Of a stretch of 64,000 bases of DNA, positions 10,799 through 22,783 are shown in pieces. Each line of letters starts with the position of its first letter. Position 1 is the first letter of the stretch. The notes below the pieces were generated by a model. That model was given only the letters and a program-made list of their open reading frames with translations. It did no database searches and had not been told where the DNA came from. Location of the stretch: the NCBI GenBank assembly GCA_026008535.1, contig BRKX01000014.1:49525006-49589005 (forward strand). The letters run 5' to 3'. The DNA comes from Perilla frutescens (Eukaryota; Streptophyta; Magnoliopsida; Lamiales; Lamiaceae). A program made the translations under genes and the position numbers.

Positions 10799-11340
10799 TG
10801 ATCATTCATCAAGATTACCGGCCACTGAAATTATTATTTGTCCATGTACGAAGATTAATGTTTACTCGATCGGTATCTTGAGATGGATCCCCAATTTGGA
10901 TTGCATGCTCACTAATCGGAGATCAGAGAATGTGGAGATAATTGGGTTCTCTATGTAAACTTAATTAATTGCACGGATCTTAGAACTTCATGATTTCACA
11001 TTCAATATATAAATCAGAATACTAACCTTGATAAGATATTGCTTAATTTGATGATGATGAAGAAATTGGTTTCTCTCCCTTCACCATTTTTCTTAAGCAC
11101 AGAACCCCTTTAGATGATATAGAAAATATAATTATGTGTATTCTTTTATCGATAGGTGAGAGGACCAGTTTCAGATACAGTTATATATATATATATACAT
11201 ACACGTTCTATCGAATAAACATGACCAATTTATCAAATAAACATCGAATTATTTAAACCGTATAATTAAGATACTTAAATTAATATAAATATCTTAATCA
11301 CTTAATTATTAATGACACGTGACCATTAATAAATCTAACA
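10799..11340 (-). repeat. Probable 3' LTR of copia element 1
   Basis: On the minus strand the sequence just upstream reads AAGAGGGAGAATGTTAGA: a polypurine tract followed by a TGTTAGA LTR start at 11340. The far end, a CA on the minus strand, is placed at 10799 because NLR homology stops at 10798. That boundary is inferred. No matching 5' LTR was found. Confidence 0.5.
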
Positions 11341-13148
11341 TTCTCCCTCTTGGCGAGAGTGACAGAAATAATCTTGATGGTTTAAATAAAATTATAATGT
11401 GCACGTCATCAGACAAATTCATTGGTCAAAACATTATGTCTATATTAAATATATATACCAATACGAGTCATAGCGGTTCTACATCAATTTATCGATATAG
11501 TTCCTTCCATGTACTACAATATTAGTAATCTACTTAATACGACTCATAATAAAGGATAATAACGGTCCACATTAGTGTCTCCTTTCAAGACTAAAACATT
11601 TCCAGTTAATGTCAAACATTATGTATACCATACTGTCATAACAAGATATCAATAAATATCAGAAATAATATATAATGAGATCAAAGTGTCAAATAATCAT
11701 AAGTCTATTACAACTTTTTAGCAATACCCATTCTTTCGACATGTTCAATAAATATCTTTGGAGATAATCCTTTCGTTAATGGGTCAGCTATCATGAGGTC
11801 GATGCTAATATGCTCAATTGACACCTTTTATTTTTAAACTTCTTCTTTAACGGCAAGGTACTTCAATTCCATATGTTTAGCACCTTTGGAATACTTGTCG
11901 TTTTTAGAGAAGAATACGGCAGGGAAATTATCACAATAAATTTTCAGCAACTTGGCAATACTGTCGACTATTCCAAGTCTCGAAATAAAGTTCTGCAACC
12001 AATTTCCATGAATTGTGGCCTCAAACACATGCCACAAAGTCAGCTTCCATAGTGGATGCAACAATTATAGTCTGCTTTGCACTCTTCCATGAAATTGATT
12101 CACCAGCTAAAAGCAATAAATAGCCAAATGTTGATTTTCTTGTGTCAACGCATCCAGCAAGGTCTGAATCTGAGTATCCAATCACATTTAGGTGATCGGA
12201 TCTTGGATAAGTAAACATATACTCTTTTGTTCCTTGCAGATACCTTAGTACCTTCTTTGAAGCTTTCTAATGATCCATTCCAGGATTGCTTTGGTAATGA
12301 CCAAGCATGCCAACAGCAAAGCTGATGTCAAGCCTAGTACAAGTATGTGCATACATCAAGCTACCGACAATTGATGCATAAGGAATGTCTTTCATTTGTT
12401 CACGTCCCAATTCATTCTTTGGACATTGTATAAGGCTGAACTTGTCTCCCTTCTGGATTGAAACGATGCTTGATGAGAACTTGTCCATCCGAAATCTCTC
12501 AAGAACTTTATTAATGTAAGCTTTCTGAGACAACCCCAACATTCCTTGTGATCTATCATAGAATATTTCTATTCCAATCACATAAGTTGTCTCTCCCATA
12601 TCTTTCATTTCAAAATTCTTCGAGAGAAATTTCTTGGTTTCATACAATAATCCAAGATCATTAGTTGCAAGTAAGATGTCATCAACATACATGATAAGAA
12701 AAATTAACTTGCTCCCACCGAATTTCAGATATATACACCGATCAACAGTGTTTTCCTTAAATCCAAAAGACATAATAATATCATTAAACTTAAGATACCA
12801 CTGGCGGGAAGCTTGTAAGCTCGTATATTGATTTTTTGAGTTTAAACACCATATTTTCTTTTCCTTCAATGGAAAAACCTTCAGGTTGATCCATATAACA
12901 TTTTCCATTAAATCTCCATTTAGAAAAGCAGTTTTAACATCCATTTGGTGTAACTCCATATCATAATAAGCCATCAAAGCCATAATAATTCTAATAGAAT
13001 CTTTCTTAGATACGGGTGAAAATGTCTCCATATAATCAATGCCATCTCTCTGGGTAATACCCTTAGCAACAAGTTGAGCCTTGTATCTTTCGATATTGCC
13101 AATAGAGTCACGTGTGGTCTTAAAGACCCATTTACATCCATCTCTTTT
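11341..13148 (-). pseudogene. Copia element 1, reverse transcriptase / RNase H part
   Basis: 3' half of a Ty1/copia polyprotein on the minus strand. 13031-12267 is a long reverse-transcriptase frame with METFSPVSKKDSIRIIMAL, MDVKTAFLNGDL and the catalytic YVDDILLA. 12218-12021 carries SDSDLAGCVDTRKSTFGYLL and ISWKSAKQ of RNase H, continued in other frames to 11834 (FFSKNDKYSKGAKHMELKY) and 11705. Frameshifts and stops separate these blocks, so it is dead. At 13148 it is interrupted by the gypsy element; the upstream part resumes at 22784. It sits directly against the orphan NLR tail. Confidence 0.85.
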
Positions 13149-15459
13149 TGTAATACCCCGAAAATTTTATTATCTAAATTTAGTTAGGAATATATATATA
13201 TATATATCTGATAGTTAGAATAAGTATAATATACAATCTTCTTGGTATTAAAAAAAAAAAAGAAAAAAAGAAAAAAGAAAAAAGAAGAAAATATAAATAG
13301 CATATGCCAACTATAAGGATAATCTAGGGAAGAAAAACGGACTCTTCTAGGTCACATTTTTAGGTAAAGTGTGTCGTTGGATGGTTAGCGATACCCGAAA
13401 AATTATTATATTTTTATAATGAGACCCCACTGTAATTTAAAATCTATATCACATCAAGCATTGAAAGATGAATTTTTGGATATAATTGTACCTTGGCCTT
13501 AAATGTTAATTTGTCTAAATAGATATTATTTTAAATAAAGCTTATCTAAAATAAATATTATTATAATTGATAGTAATATTATATTGTATTTGCAAATCAA
13601 CTAGATATAAATATATATATATATATACGTATATAATTTTACATAATATAATAACTAATAATAATAAAAAAAAAATGATAAGAATATTTTAAGGTGTTTA
13701 GCATATGTGGCAACTACTCACAAACTCTTAGTGATGTGTTTACACGTGGACTAGCTAGAAAAGCTTAGTGTATTGGCATTGTAGGAACTATAACATCTAA
13801 TTAATATTAATTTGATGAAATAAGGTGTCTTGAACGATCCTCAAGCAAAGAAGAGTAGAAAGACAAAGTTTGGCTTCAAAGGTATTAAATCCTTATCAAA
13901 ATATACAATCTCATGTTGGTTTTAAATTATTTATAGTGTTAGGGATACTAATCCTAGGTCTGCAAATGATACAATTTTATATTCAAATTAAGTTGATAAT
14001 TATTGTTAAAGAATGGAATTCGATGGTGATGATTAATTGAAATTTAAAATTTATTATATAGCTAAGACAATTAATTTACCAAATTTATTACTTCATTGTG
14101 TTAGGTGAATACATCTTTGAAGAATATAATTATATTTTTACAAAGCTTAAAACTAATGAATATGCTTTTACAAGATTAATGATCCAACTAACAATTGTAT
14201 ATAATTTTGTAACCTATTAATGCGAAAGTTATAGTTAATATGGCAGTAATGATCATTATTATTATTATTCATATAAAATATCATTTAAATATCAATAAAC
14301 AATTTTAGTTGGAACTTTGTGGTCTATTGATATAGGTAAGATTATATATTACAATTTGAAGTGAAATTCATAATACTTAATTTATATATGTAGAACATTC
14401 GTTATGTAATTCTATTAGTCTAGAAAAAAAAATGAAAGGTATTTAATGTGGTGAAATTTTAATCGATAAAAATACAGAAGTCTAATAGAAAAAAAAATAA
14501 AATAAAATGGAATTTAAAGGTTGAGTTCGGATAAAAGCGGTTTAGCAAAACTAAGTCAAGGTTGGTTGTTGTAGGTCAGAAGAAGTAGTAGAACCTGTGC
14601 TAGACCAACCCAGAATTTGAAAGCTTATCTGTGTTGCAGATTTGTTATCCAGGTGGGCTATTATATTTTTGCAAATTGTATCTTTCGAGCTATTAAGCTC
14701 TGCTTTGTTAAAATTGCATATGTGACTATCTGTGTTAAATATTTACATGCTACTGTATGTTGTCGGAGTCTCATAAACCAGCGCTGTGTCAATGTGAGTA
14801 GCTACAGTATGCATGCATTATTTGTCCTGCCCTACTCCTTGTCGGTGAGACTAAAATGAAACACTTATGGGTTATACTCATTGGGTATACTTGGCCATAC
14901 TCAACTTTACGCGTGGTGATGTAGTACGGGTTGCGGGCAGTGACTGGTTACATTCTTAAGCGCTTCATGATAAAATGTTTTGGTGAACTTAGGTTGCTTT
15001 AAATTTTGAAACCGCCTAAGCTTCACTACCTGCATGAACACAGATAGATTACTTTAACAAAATGATTTGCATAACTTGAATTGTAAAAACTTGCCCACTG
15101 AGTGCACTAGTACTCAGCCCAAATATTTTAAAATATTTTTCAGGTCAGTAGGCTGGCGCGTGGAGGTGACGATGCTGAGAGATGGGCTTTTTGTTATTTA
15201 CTTCTTTTCCCATTGTCTCTTTTTGTTAAGTACTCTGTTGATAATTAAGTCTCCGCGCTTGTAATATCCTTTTGTTAAACACTAAGAACTCTGATCTTGG
15301 TGTTGTGAATATGTATATATATTATAATAAAGCATGTTTGGTTATTCTGAGTCTTCTGTTGTGATTTTCATTAACCAGCTTACCCCCTTTCTTTCCCGCT
15401 TCTTAATTCCAACCCCCGTAACGTCCATTTCCACGGTCTTTCGGGACCGGGGCGCTACA
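13149..15459 (+). repeat. 5' LTR of the gypsy element
   Basis: Starts TGTAATACCCCGAAAATTTT and ends GGGACCGGGGCGCTACA. 2311 bp, at constant offset 7324 from the 3' LTR. The 3' part holds ACTAGTACTCAGCCCAAAT, a block also found in the solo LTRs of this window. Confidence 0.93.
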
Positions 15460-15462
15460 GAG

Positions 15463-15474
15463 TGGTATCAGAGC
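15463..15474 (+). promoter_or_regulatory. Primer binding site, initiator tRNA-Met type
   Basis: TGGTATCAGAGC three bases after the 5' LTR, complementary to the 3' end of initiator tRNA-Met. It primes minus-strand cDNA synthesis. Confidence 0.9.
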
Positions 15475-16037
15475 AGGTTTTGCAACTCTGCAAACCTGTT
15501 GGGTCAACTTATTTTATTTTTCTTTTTCATTAATTCCCGTGTGATATTATATAAGCCCTCAGCTCGTCACTCACGCAACAGCCAAAAGGTACGCATGTTT
15601 TTATGCTGTTTTTAGATTTTAAAAGTTTACATTAATTGGTGAAATGTTAAGTTTGTTTGGAAATGAAAGATTGTGATTTGCTATGTTGGCGGGAATGCCT
15701 TGAAAGATTGAGTCTTACACTGATTACTTACTGGTTTTGAGAATGAAATATGCATGTGGGCGTACAGGATTTTGTGTTAAACCATGCTGATTCTATTGTA
15801 TACATGTGAGGAATTTGTTTATCTATGCTTTGGGCATACTTATGAATGATTGGCATATGTTGATTGCACACATTGATAGTTGATTTGTGTTTAATGTTTG
15901 TGCTCTAGATGAGTACTTTGACTTGGAATTTGAGAATTTAAGATGAACTTAGCCTGTAGTTGCTAAACTTAGGTTGAACTTGTAAGAATTTGTGAAAATG
16001 TTTGAACGTAGACTGATTGAGCAGTTGTGCTAATTAG

Positions 16038-16703
16038 ATGGCGGGATGGCAGGTGAGACCTCGAAAGAGGTGTCGTACTCGTGTTACGATGGATGAACGG
16101 ATAGAGAGGTTCCGTGCATGTATTAGTAGACCAGGGGAGGATGTGCCAGAGTTTACTGCACGTTTTGTGACTTTATGGATGACCGTCTCGGGTATCGGTG
16201 GTATTACAGAGGTAGAGGCTACGGCGAGATATATTATTGGACTGCCTCAAGCCTGGAGACCATGGGCTGCAAGAGTTGCTGATATTTTCTCAGAGAGATC
16301 TCCGCCTACTTTTGCAGAGAAAGTCTATTTCTCGAGATTCTTCACATATGTGCTACGGACTTGGGCAGATAGACGATGTGTGGCTCCACAATTGCCCATA
16401 GTGGAGGAGGATATGGATATGTTTAGAGTACCATTTACATTGGTCTTACCAGCGGAGAGGACGATCGAGATGGATCGTTCAGCACCACCTGCACCACAGT
16501 CGCCACTTATCACGGTAGCATCACATGATGATGAGGCCGGTCCATCTGGGACCCAGTTAGAGCCCATCGCAGAGGAGGACCCGGAGGAGGATCCCGATGA
16601 GGAACCTATGGAAGTAACTGATGGATCTATGACGCTCCACTTTCGACGTGATTTCGATGCGGAGGGGCGTCCGGGGCACTGGTATATTCCATCGTCTCCA
16701 TAG
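16038..16703 (+). CDS. Extra ORF upstream of gag in the gypsy element, gag-like
   Basis: A 221-codon open frame between the PBS and gag, in a different frame from gag-pol. The N-terminus is basic (MAGWQVRPRKRCRTRVTMDE). Residues about 20-110 (RFRACISRPGEDVPEFTARF, then a WMTVSGI stretch, then YIIGLPQAWRPWAARVADIF) have the pattern of a retrotransposon gag core: a charged GxxVxEF segment, a spacer, then a GL motif. The C-terminal third is acidic (EEDPEEDPDEEPMEV). There is no zinc knuckle. I cannot name a family with certainty. It may be an accessory gag-like protein or a second, captured gag fragment. Base composition is noticeably more G/C-rich than its surroundings, and the intact frame in a very young element suggests it was recently under constraint. 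Confidence 0.6.
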   Translation: MAGWQVRPRKRCRTRVTMDERIERFRACISRPGEDVPEFTARFVTLWMTVSGIGGITEVEATARYIIGLPQAWRPWAARVADIFSERSPPTFAEKVYFSRFFTYVLRTWADRRCVAPQLPIVEEDMDMFRVPFTLVLPAERTIEMDRSAPPAPQSPLITVASHDDEAGPSGTQLEPIAEEDPEEDPDEEPMEVTDGSMTLHFRRDFDAEGRPGHWYIPSSP

Positions 16704-17091
16704 ATATATGTTTAGTTGTAGTAGTTTGAGTAGTTTAGTATATGTTGACGCTGACATTTTGTTGTATCATTAGCTCAGTAGCTTTTGTTAGTCGGAAACG
16801 TTGTCGTTGTTATAAGACCGTTCCGACATGAGGCACTTGGTAGTTAGCCTCTTTTTGACTTAGTGGACTAGACGGTATATTATATTTTTGATGTATAGAT
16901 GATGTATGTGTGGTACTCCACTCTTTTATATAAAAGTTCCGTTTCAGGATATCTTTTAGATTTATATATGCGTTGTGTATATATTTTTGAAAGGCTTTGC
17001 GTATATACATTTCATTTTCTTTACGAGATGTGTGGTTATTATCTTTATTTTTCTTTTCGAATCTTTACGCAAGTGTTGATCGATTGGAGAT

Positions 17092-19926
17092 TTGACTAGT
17101 TGCAGAATGCCAAGAGGAAGACCAAGAAATGTGAACTTGGCGGTACCGGAAGTACCGAATATTCCGCAAGGTCAGGGACCACAAATTGAAATGGAGTTCA
17201 GACGCCACAATCCCCCAACTTTCAATGGAGAAGGGGATCCACTCACAGCCGAACGTTGGGTTCGAGCACTTGAAAAGATATTTGGGTTTTTGCATTGTAG
17301 TGATAAAGAAAGGGTGGCCTGTGCCCTGTATCAACTTGTGGATGATGCAGATTTCTGGTGGGAGTCAGTTCGAAGGACAATATCTGATGCAGATTGGGAA
17401 GTGTTCACATGGGAGAACTTTAAGACGATCTTATATCAAAAGTACATACCGGCTCATTATCAGCATCAGAAGGCTAATGAATTCTGGAATCTCAAACAGG
17501 GGAGCAAATCAGTCGCAGAATATGATTTGCAGTTTAATAGGTTATCTCGATATGCACCACAGACAGTAGACACAGAAGAAAAGAGAATTGAAAAATTTCG
17601 CATGGGTTTGAAACCGGAAATAGGCACTGCACTGATCGGAAAGGATGAAGTAAACTATGGTCAAATACTAAGTTGGGCACTTAGTATTGAGGCAATGCAA
17701 GGAACATCAAAGACTTCAGCATCTCAACCAGTAGCTGGGGATCAGAAGGGAAAACGGAAGTGGGATGGACCACCACGAGGTTATCAAGGGAAGAATTTTC
17801 AGCATAACTATCAAGGAGGAAGGAACTTTGGACCAAGGCCTGCAGGGCAAGTGAATGTTGCACCAAAATCTCAGGGCTATCAAGGGAATTCACCATTGTG
17901 TGCAACTTGTAACAGATATCACTTTGGGCCATGTGTCCAATGCTATCGGTGTGGCCGACAGGGTCACTACGCAAACAAATGCCAACAAAATTTGGGAATG
18001 CAAGATCAGCAGCAGCAGAGGCCACAGTTCAGACAGGACATGAGAAATACGAGACCACAAGTTGGAGGAGGTCGAGGGAATAACAACAAAAATAGAAGTA
18101 ATCCCAGACCTCAGCAAAATCAGAATCAAGGTCCTCGTGCACCACAACAAGCCAGAGCGTATACTCTCAACCAGCAAGAGGCAGCTGGAAACCCTGGAAA
18201 TTTGGCAGGTATGATTAGTTTGTGTGATATACCTGTGCTTGCTTTATTTGATACTGGGGCTTCACATTCTTTCATATCTAGAGATGTATGTAAACGTCTC
18301 AATCTAGAGCTAGAATTAGCAGGAGAAGCCTTAGCAGTAAGCATTCCCTCAGGACAAACACTTTTAGCCGATTGTGTTTGTAAGAACTTAGAATTGGTAG
18401 TAGGTGAAAAGAATGTCACAACTGATCTTTATGCTCTTGAGATGCGGGACTTTGACATTATATTTGGGATGGATTGGTTAACGAAGGAGAGTGCAACAAT
18501 ACGTTGTCACGAAAGAGAGATAATATTTCAGAAGCTAGGCAAGGAAGAAGTGAAGTTTTATGGAGCAAAAATGGGAAATATAATCCCTATCATTTCAGCA
18601 TTAAAGGCTGTAAAGTTGTTACAAAAAGGAGACTGTCAGGCGTTTCTAGTAAACCTTGTAAGCAAGAAAGAAGAAGGTTTAACAGTGGGTCAGGTACCAG
18701 TGGTACAGAACTATGAAGATGTATTTCCAAATGATTTGCCAGGTCTGCCGCCAGATAGACAAGTAGAGTTCACCATAGACCTAGAACCGGGAGCAGCACC
18801 AGTATCCAAAGCCCCATATCGGTTAGCACCGAATGAGTTACAAGAGTTAAAAGTGCAACTGGAGGGATTATTGGAATTAGGTTTTATAAAACCCAGTGTA
18901 TCGCCTTGGGGAGCACCGATTCTATTCGTCAAAAAGAAGGATGGTACTATGAGAATGTGCATCGACTATCGGGAGTTAAATAAGTTGACAGTGAAGAATA
19001 AGTATCCACTTCCGAGGATAGATGATCTCTTCGATCAATTATCAGGTGCAAAAATCTTTTCCAAGATTGATCTACGATCTGGGTATCATCAAGTTAAAGT
19101 AAGAAAAGATGACATACCCAAGACTGCATTCCGAACAAGATATGGCCACTATGAATTTCTAGTGTTGCCTTTTGGGTTAACAAATGCACCTGCAGTCTTT
19201 ATGGATTTAATGAATCGGGTTTTCCATGAATATTTGGATAAGTTTGTGTTGGTCTTTATTGACGACATATTGATCTACTCAAGAAATAAAGAAGAACACG
19301 AGGAACACTTGCGACTAGTGCTAGAAACACTAAGGAGAGAAAAGTTATATGCCAAATTCAGCAAGTGTGAATTTTGGCTAAATGAAGTAATGTTCCTCGG
19401 ACACATTGTGTCAGCAGAGGGGATCAAGGTGGATCCTGCAAAGGTTGAGGCAGTGAAGAGGTGGAAATCACCAACCAATATTCATGAGATAAGAAGTTTT
19501 CTCGGTTTAGCAGGATATTACCGGAAATTCATTAAAGATTTTTCAAAGATAGCAAGGCCAATGACACAACTTTTGAGGAAGAAGGTCAAGTTTGAATGGA
19601 CTGATGCATGTGAACAGAGTTTCCAAGAACTAAAGACAAGATTAACAACTGCACCAGTCTTAACTTTGCCAGAAGGAGTAGAAGGATTTGTGATATACAC
19701 TGACGCGTCTAAATTGGGTTTAGGATGCGTGCTGATGCAAAATGGGAAGGTAGTAGCATATGCTTCACGACAATTAAGACCTCATGAACTGAACTACCCA
19801 ACCCACGATTTAGAGCTTGCCGCCATCATACATGCACTCAAGATTTGGAGACATTATCTTTATGGGATGAAGTTGGAGAAAGAAAAATTTTGGGTCCGGA
19901 GATCGTGCAAACCACTGTCAAAATGA
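17092..19926 (+). CDS. Gypsy gag-pol polyprotein (gag, protease, RT, truncated RNase H)
   Basis: A single 944-codon frame; translation may begin at 17107 (MPRGRPRN). Gag core residues about 35-200, a glycine/glutamine-rich linker, then the zinc knuckle CYRCGRQGHYANKC (Cys284, Cys287, His292, Cys297). Aspartic protease DTGASHSFIS from residue 387. Reverse transcriptase with IDYRELNKLTVKNKYPLPRI and catalytic FIDDILIYS (Asp724, Asp725). RNase H begins with YTDASKLGLGCVL near residue 868 and runs to HYLYGMK near 922. There the coding sequence jumps into the integrase C-terminus out of frame and stops at 19926. Part of RNase H and all of the integrase zinc and catalytic domains are missing, so the product is incomplete although the frame is otherwise open. 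Confidence 0.93.
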   Translation: MTSCRMPRGRPRNVNLAVPEVPNIPQGQGPQIEMEFRRHNPPTFNGEGDPLTAERWVRALEKIFGFLHCSDKERVACALYQLVDDADFWWESVRRTISDADWEVFTWENFKTILYQKYIPAHYQHQKANEFWNLKQGSKSVAEYDLQFNRLSRYAPQTVDTEEKRIEKFRMGLKPEIGTALIGKDEVNYGQILSWALSIEAMQGTSKTSASQPVAGDQKGKRKWDGPPRGYQGKNFQHNYQGGRNFGPRPAGQVNVAPKSQGYQGNSPLCATCNRYHFGPCVQCYRCGRQGHYANKCQQNLGMQDQQQQRPQFRQDMRNTRPQVGGGRGNNNKNRSNPRPQQNQNQGPRAPQQARAYTLNQQEAAGNPGNLAGMISLCDIPVLALFDTGASHSFISRDVCKRLNLELELAGEALAVSIPSGQTLLADCVCKNLELVVGEKNVTTDLYALEMRDFDIIFGMDWLTKESATIRCHEREIIFQKLGKEEVKFYGAKMGNIIPIISALKAVKLLQKGDCQAFLVNLVSKKEEGLTVGQVPVVQNYEDVFPNDLPGLPPDRQVEFTIDLEPGAAPVSKAPYRLAPNELQELKVQLEGLLELGFIKPSVSPWGAPILFVKKKDGTMRMCIDYRELNKLTVKNKYPLPRIDDLFDQLSGAKIFSKIDLRSGYHQVKVRKDDIPKTAFRTRYGHYEFLVLPFGLTNAPAVFMDLMNRVFHEYLDKFVLVFIDDILIYSRNKEEHEEHLRLVLETLRREKLYAKFSKCEFWLNEVMFLGHIVSAEGIKVDPAKVEAVKRWKSPTNIHEIRSFLGLAGYYRKFIKDFSKIARPMTQLLRKKVKFEWTDACEQSFQELKTRLTTAPVLTLPEGVEGFVIYTDASKLGLGCVLMQNGKVVAYASRQLRPHELNYPTHDLELAAIIHALKIWRHYLYGMKLEKEKFWVRRSCKPLSK

Positions 19927-20438
19927 TCGACCAAATTCGAGCAAGAATGAAAGAAGCACAAGACAGACAGAAGGCTTATGCAGACAAGCGCAGAACAGAC
20001 TTACAATTTCAAGTTGGTGAAAAAGTTTTCTTAAAGGTATCTCCAACACGAGGTGTTATGAGATTCGGAAAACAAGGGAAGTTAAGACCAAGATTTATTG
20101 GGCCATTCGAGATACTAGAAAGAATTGGTGAGGTTGCTTACCGATTAGCTCTACCGTCAGACTTGTCACAAGTTCACGATGTATATCATGTTTCAATGCT
20201 CAGGAAATACGTGTTTGACCCAGAACACGTTGTCAAAGAAAGTGAGTTGGTTCTACGTTCCGATATGACGTACGAGGAAAAACCCCACGAAATTCTTGAT
20301 AGAAAAGTTCAAGTCCTAAGAAACAAGAAAATTCCATTGTTGCTTGTGCAATGGAATCATCATGATCGAACTGAAGCAACGTGGGAACTAGAAAGCAAAA
20401 TGAGACAGCAATATCCTGAATTATTCGAAGGTACGTGA
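19860..20438 (+). pseudogene. Gypsy integrase C-terminus with chromodomain-like end (5'-deleted)
   Basis: A frame from LWDEVGERKILGPEIV onward holds the end of a chromovirus integrase: AQDRQKAYADKRR, then FQVGEKVFLKVSP, GPFEILERIGEVAYRLALP, VHDVYHVSMLRKY. It ends in a chromodomain-like segment (HEILDRKVQVLRNKKIPLLL, then QWNHHDRTEATWE). That tail is thought to steer integration to particular chromatin. The junction with RNase H lies at about 19859-19875, where TGGGATGAAG fits both sides, so a microhomology-mediated deletion is likely. It has no start of its own and is out of frame with gag-pol. Confidence 0.88.
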
Positions 20439-20457
20439 ATTTCGGGACGAAATTCTT

Positions 20458-20472
20458 TTAAGGGGGGAGGAG
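20458..20472 (+). promoter_or_regulatory. Polypurine tract
   Basis: AAGGGGGGAGGAG immediately before the 3' LTR; it primes plus-strand synthesis. Confidence 0.9.
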
Positions 20473-22783
20473 TGTAATACCCCGAAAATTTTATTATCTA
20501 AATTTAGTTAGGAATATATATATATATATATCTGATAGTTAGAATAAGTATAATATACAATCTTCTTGGTATTAAAAAAAAAAAAGAAAAAAAGAAAAAA
20601 GAAAAAAGAAGAAAATATAAATAGCATATGCCAACTATAAGGATAATCTAGGGAAGAAAAACGGACTCTTCTAGGTCACATTTTTAGGTAAAGTGTGTCG
20701 TTGGATGGTTAGCGATACCCGAAAAATTATTATATTTTTATAATGAGACCCCACTGTAATTTAAAATCTATATCACATCAAGCATTGAAAGATGAATTTT
20801 TGGATATAATTGTACCTTGGCCTTAAATGTTAATTTGTCTAAATAGATATTATTTTAAATAAAGCTTATCTAAAATAAATATTATTATAATTGATAGTAA
20901 TATTATATTGTATTTGCAAATCAACTAGATATAAATATATATATATATATACGTATATAATTTTACATAATATAATAACTAATAATAATAAAAAAAAAAT
21001 GATAAGAATATTTTAAGGTGTTTAGCATATGTGGCAACTACTCACAAACTCTTAGTGATGTGTTTACACGTGGACTAGCTAGAAAAGCTTAGTGTATTGG
21101 CATTGTAGGAACTATAACATCTAATTAATATTAATTTGATGAAATAAGGTGTCTTGAACGATCCTCAAGCAAAGAAGAGTAGAAAGACAAAGTTTGGCTT
21201 CAAAGGTATTAAATCCTTATCAAAATATACAATCTCATGTTGGTTTTAAATTATTTATAGTGTTAGGGATACTAATCCTAGGTCTGCAAATGATACAATT
21301 TTATATTCAAATTAAGTTGATAATTATTGTTAAAGAATGGAATTCGATGGTGATGATTAATTGAAATTTAAAATTTATTATATAGCTAAGACAATTAATT
21401 TACCAAATTTATTACTTCATTGTGTTAGGTGAATACATCTTTGAAGAATATAATTATATTTTTACAAAGCTTAAAACTAATGAATATGCTTTTACAAGAT
21501 TAATGATCCAACTAACAATTGTATATAATTTTGTAACCTATTAATGCGAAAGTTATAGTTAATATGGCAGTAATGATCATTATTATTATTATTCATATAA
21601 AATATCATTTAAATATCAATAAACAATTTTAGTTGGAACTTTGTGGTCTATTGATATAGGTAAGATTATATATTACAATTTGAAGTGAAATTCATAATAC
21701 TTAATTTATATATGTAGAACATTCGTTATGTAATTCTATTAGTCTAGAAAAAAAAATGAAAGGTATTTAATGTGGTGAAATTTTAATCGATAAAAATACA
21801 GAAGTCTAATAGAAAAAAAAATAAAATAAAATGGAATTTAAAGGTTGAGTTCGGATAAAAGCGGTTTAGCAAAACTAAGTCAAGGTTGGTTGTTGTAGGT
21901 CAGAAGAAGTAGTAGAACCTGTGCTAGACCAACCCAGAATTTGAAAGCTTATCTGTGTTGCAGATTTGTTATCCAGGTGGGCTATTATATTTTTGCAAAT
22001 TGTATCTTTCGAGCTATTAAGCTCTGCTTTGTTAAAATTGCATATGTGACTATCTGTGTTAAATATTTACATGCTACTGTATGTTGTCGGAGTCTCATAA
22101 ACCAGCGCTGTGTCAATGTGAGTAGCTACAGTATGCATGCATTATTTGTCCTGCCCTACTCCTTGTCGGTGAGACTAAAATGAAACACTTATGGGTTATA
22201 CTCATTGGGTATACTTGGCCATACTCAACTTTACGCGTGGTGATGTAGTACGGGTTGCGGGCAGTGACTGGTTACATTCTTAAGCGCTTCATGATAAAAT
22301 GTTTTGGTGAACTTAGGTTGCTTTAAATTTTGAAACCGCCTAAGCTTCACTACCTGCATGAACACAGATAGATTACTTTAACAAAATGATTTGCATAACT
22401 TGAATTGTAAAAACTTGCCCACTGAGTGCACTAGTACTCAGCCCAAATATTTTAAAATATTTTTCAGGTCAGTAGGCTGGCGCGTGGAGGTGACGATGCT
22501 GAGAGATGGGCTTTTTGTTATTTACTTCTTTTCCCATTGTCTCTTTTTGTTAAGTACTCTGTTGATAATTAAGTCTCCGCGCTTGTAATATCCTTTTGTT
22601 AAACACTAAGAACTCTGATCTTGGTGTTGTGAATATGTATATATATTATAATAAAGCATGTTTGGTTATTCTGAGTCTTCTGTTGTGATTTTCATTAACC
22701 AGCTTACCCCCTTTCTTTCCCGCTTCTTAATTCCAACCCCCGTAACGTCCATTTCCACGGTCTTTCGGGACCGGGGCGCTACA
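20473..22783 (+). repeat. 3' LTR of the gypsy element
   Basis: 2311 bp, the same length as the 5' LTR and matching it wherever compared. Ends GGGGCGCTACA, followed by the target duplication CTTTT. Confidence 0.93.

Larger units (their letters stand above)
13149..22783 (+). mobile_element. Ty3/gypsy chromovirus, young, integrase-deleted
   Basis: A complete LTR-to-LTR insertion of 9635 bp, flanked by the 5-bp target duplication CTTTT (13144-13148 and 22784-22788), within copia element 1. The LTRs are 13149-15459 and 20473-22783, both 2311 bp. They have TG...CA ends, and I saw no difference between them in the parts compared. Order: LTR, PBS, an extra gag-like ORF, gag-protease-RT-RNase H, a deletion, integrase C-terminus with chromodomain-like end, polypurine tract, LTR. 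The chromodomain-like C-terminus and overall layout point to the Tekay/Del group. Lacking the integrase core, it could not integrate by itself. Confidence 0.93.

Noticed and set aside
14617..15615. Open frames of 65-93 codons inside the gypsy LTR (repeated at 21941-22588)
   Set aside because: LTR sequence without domains; present twice only because the LTR is present twice.
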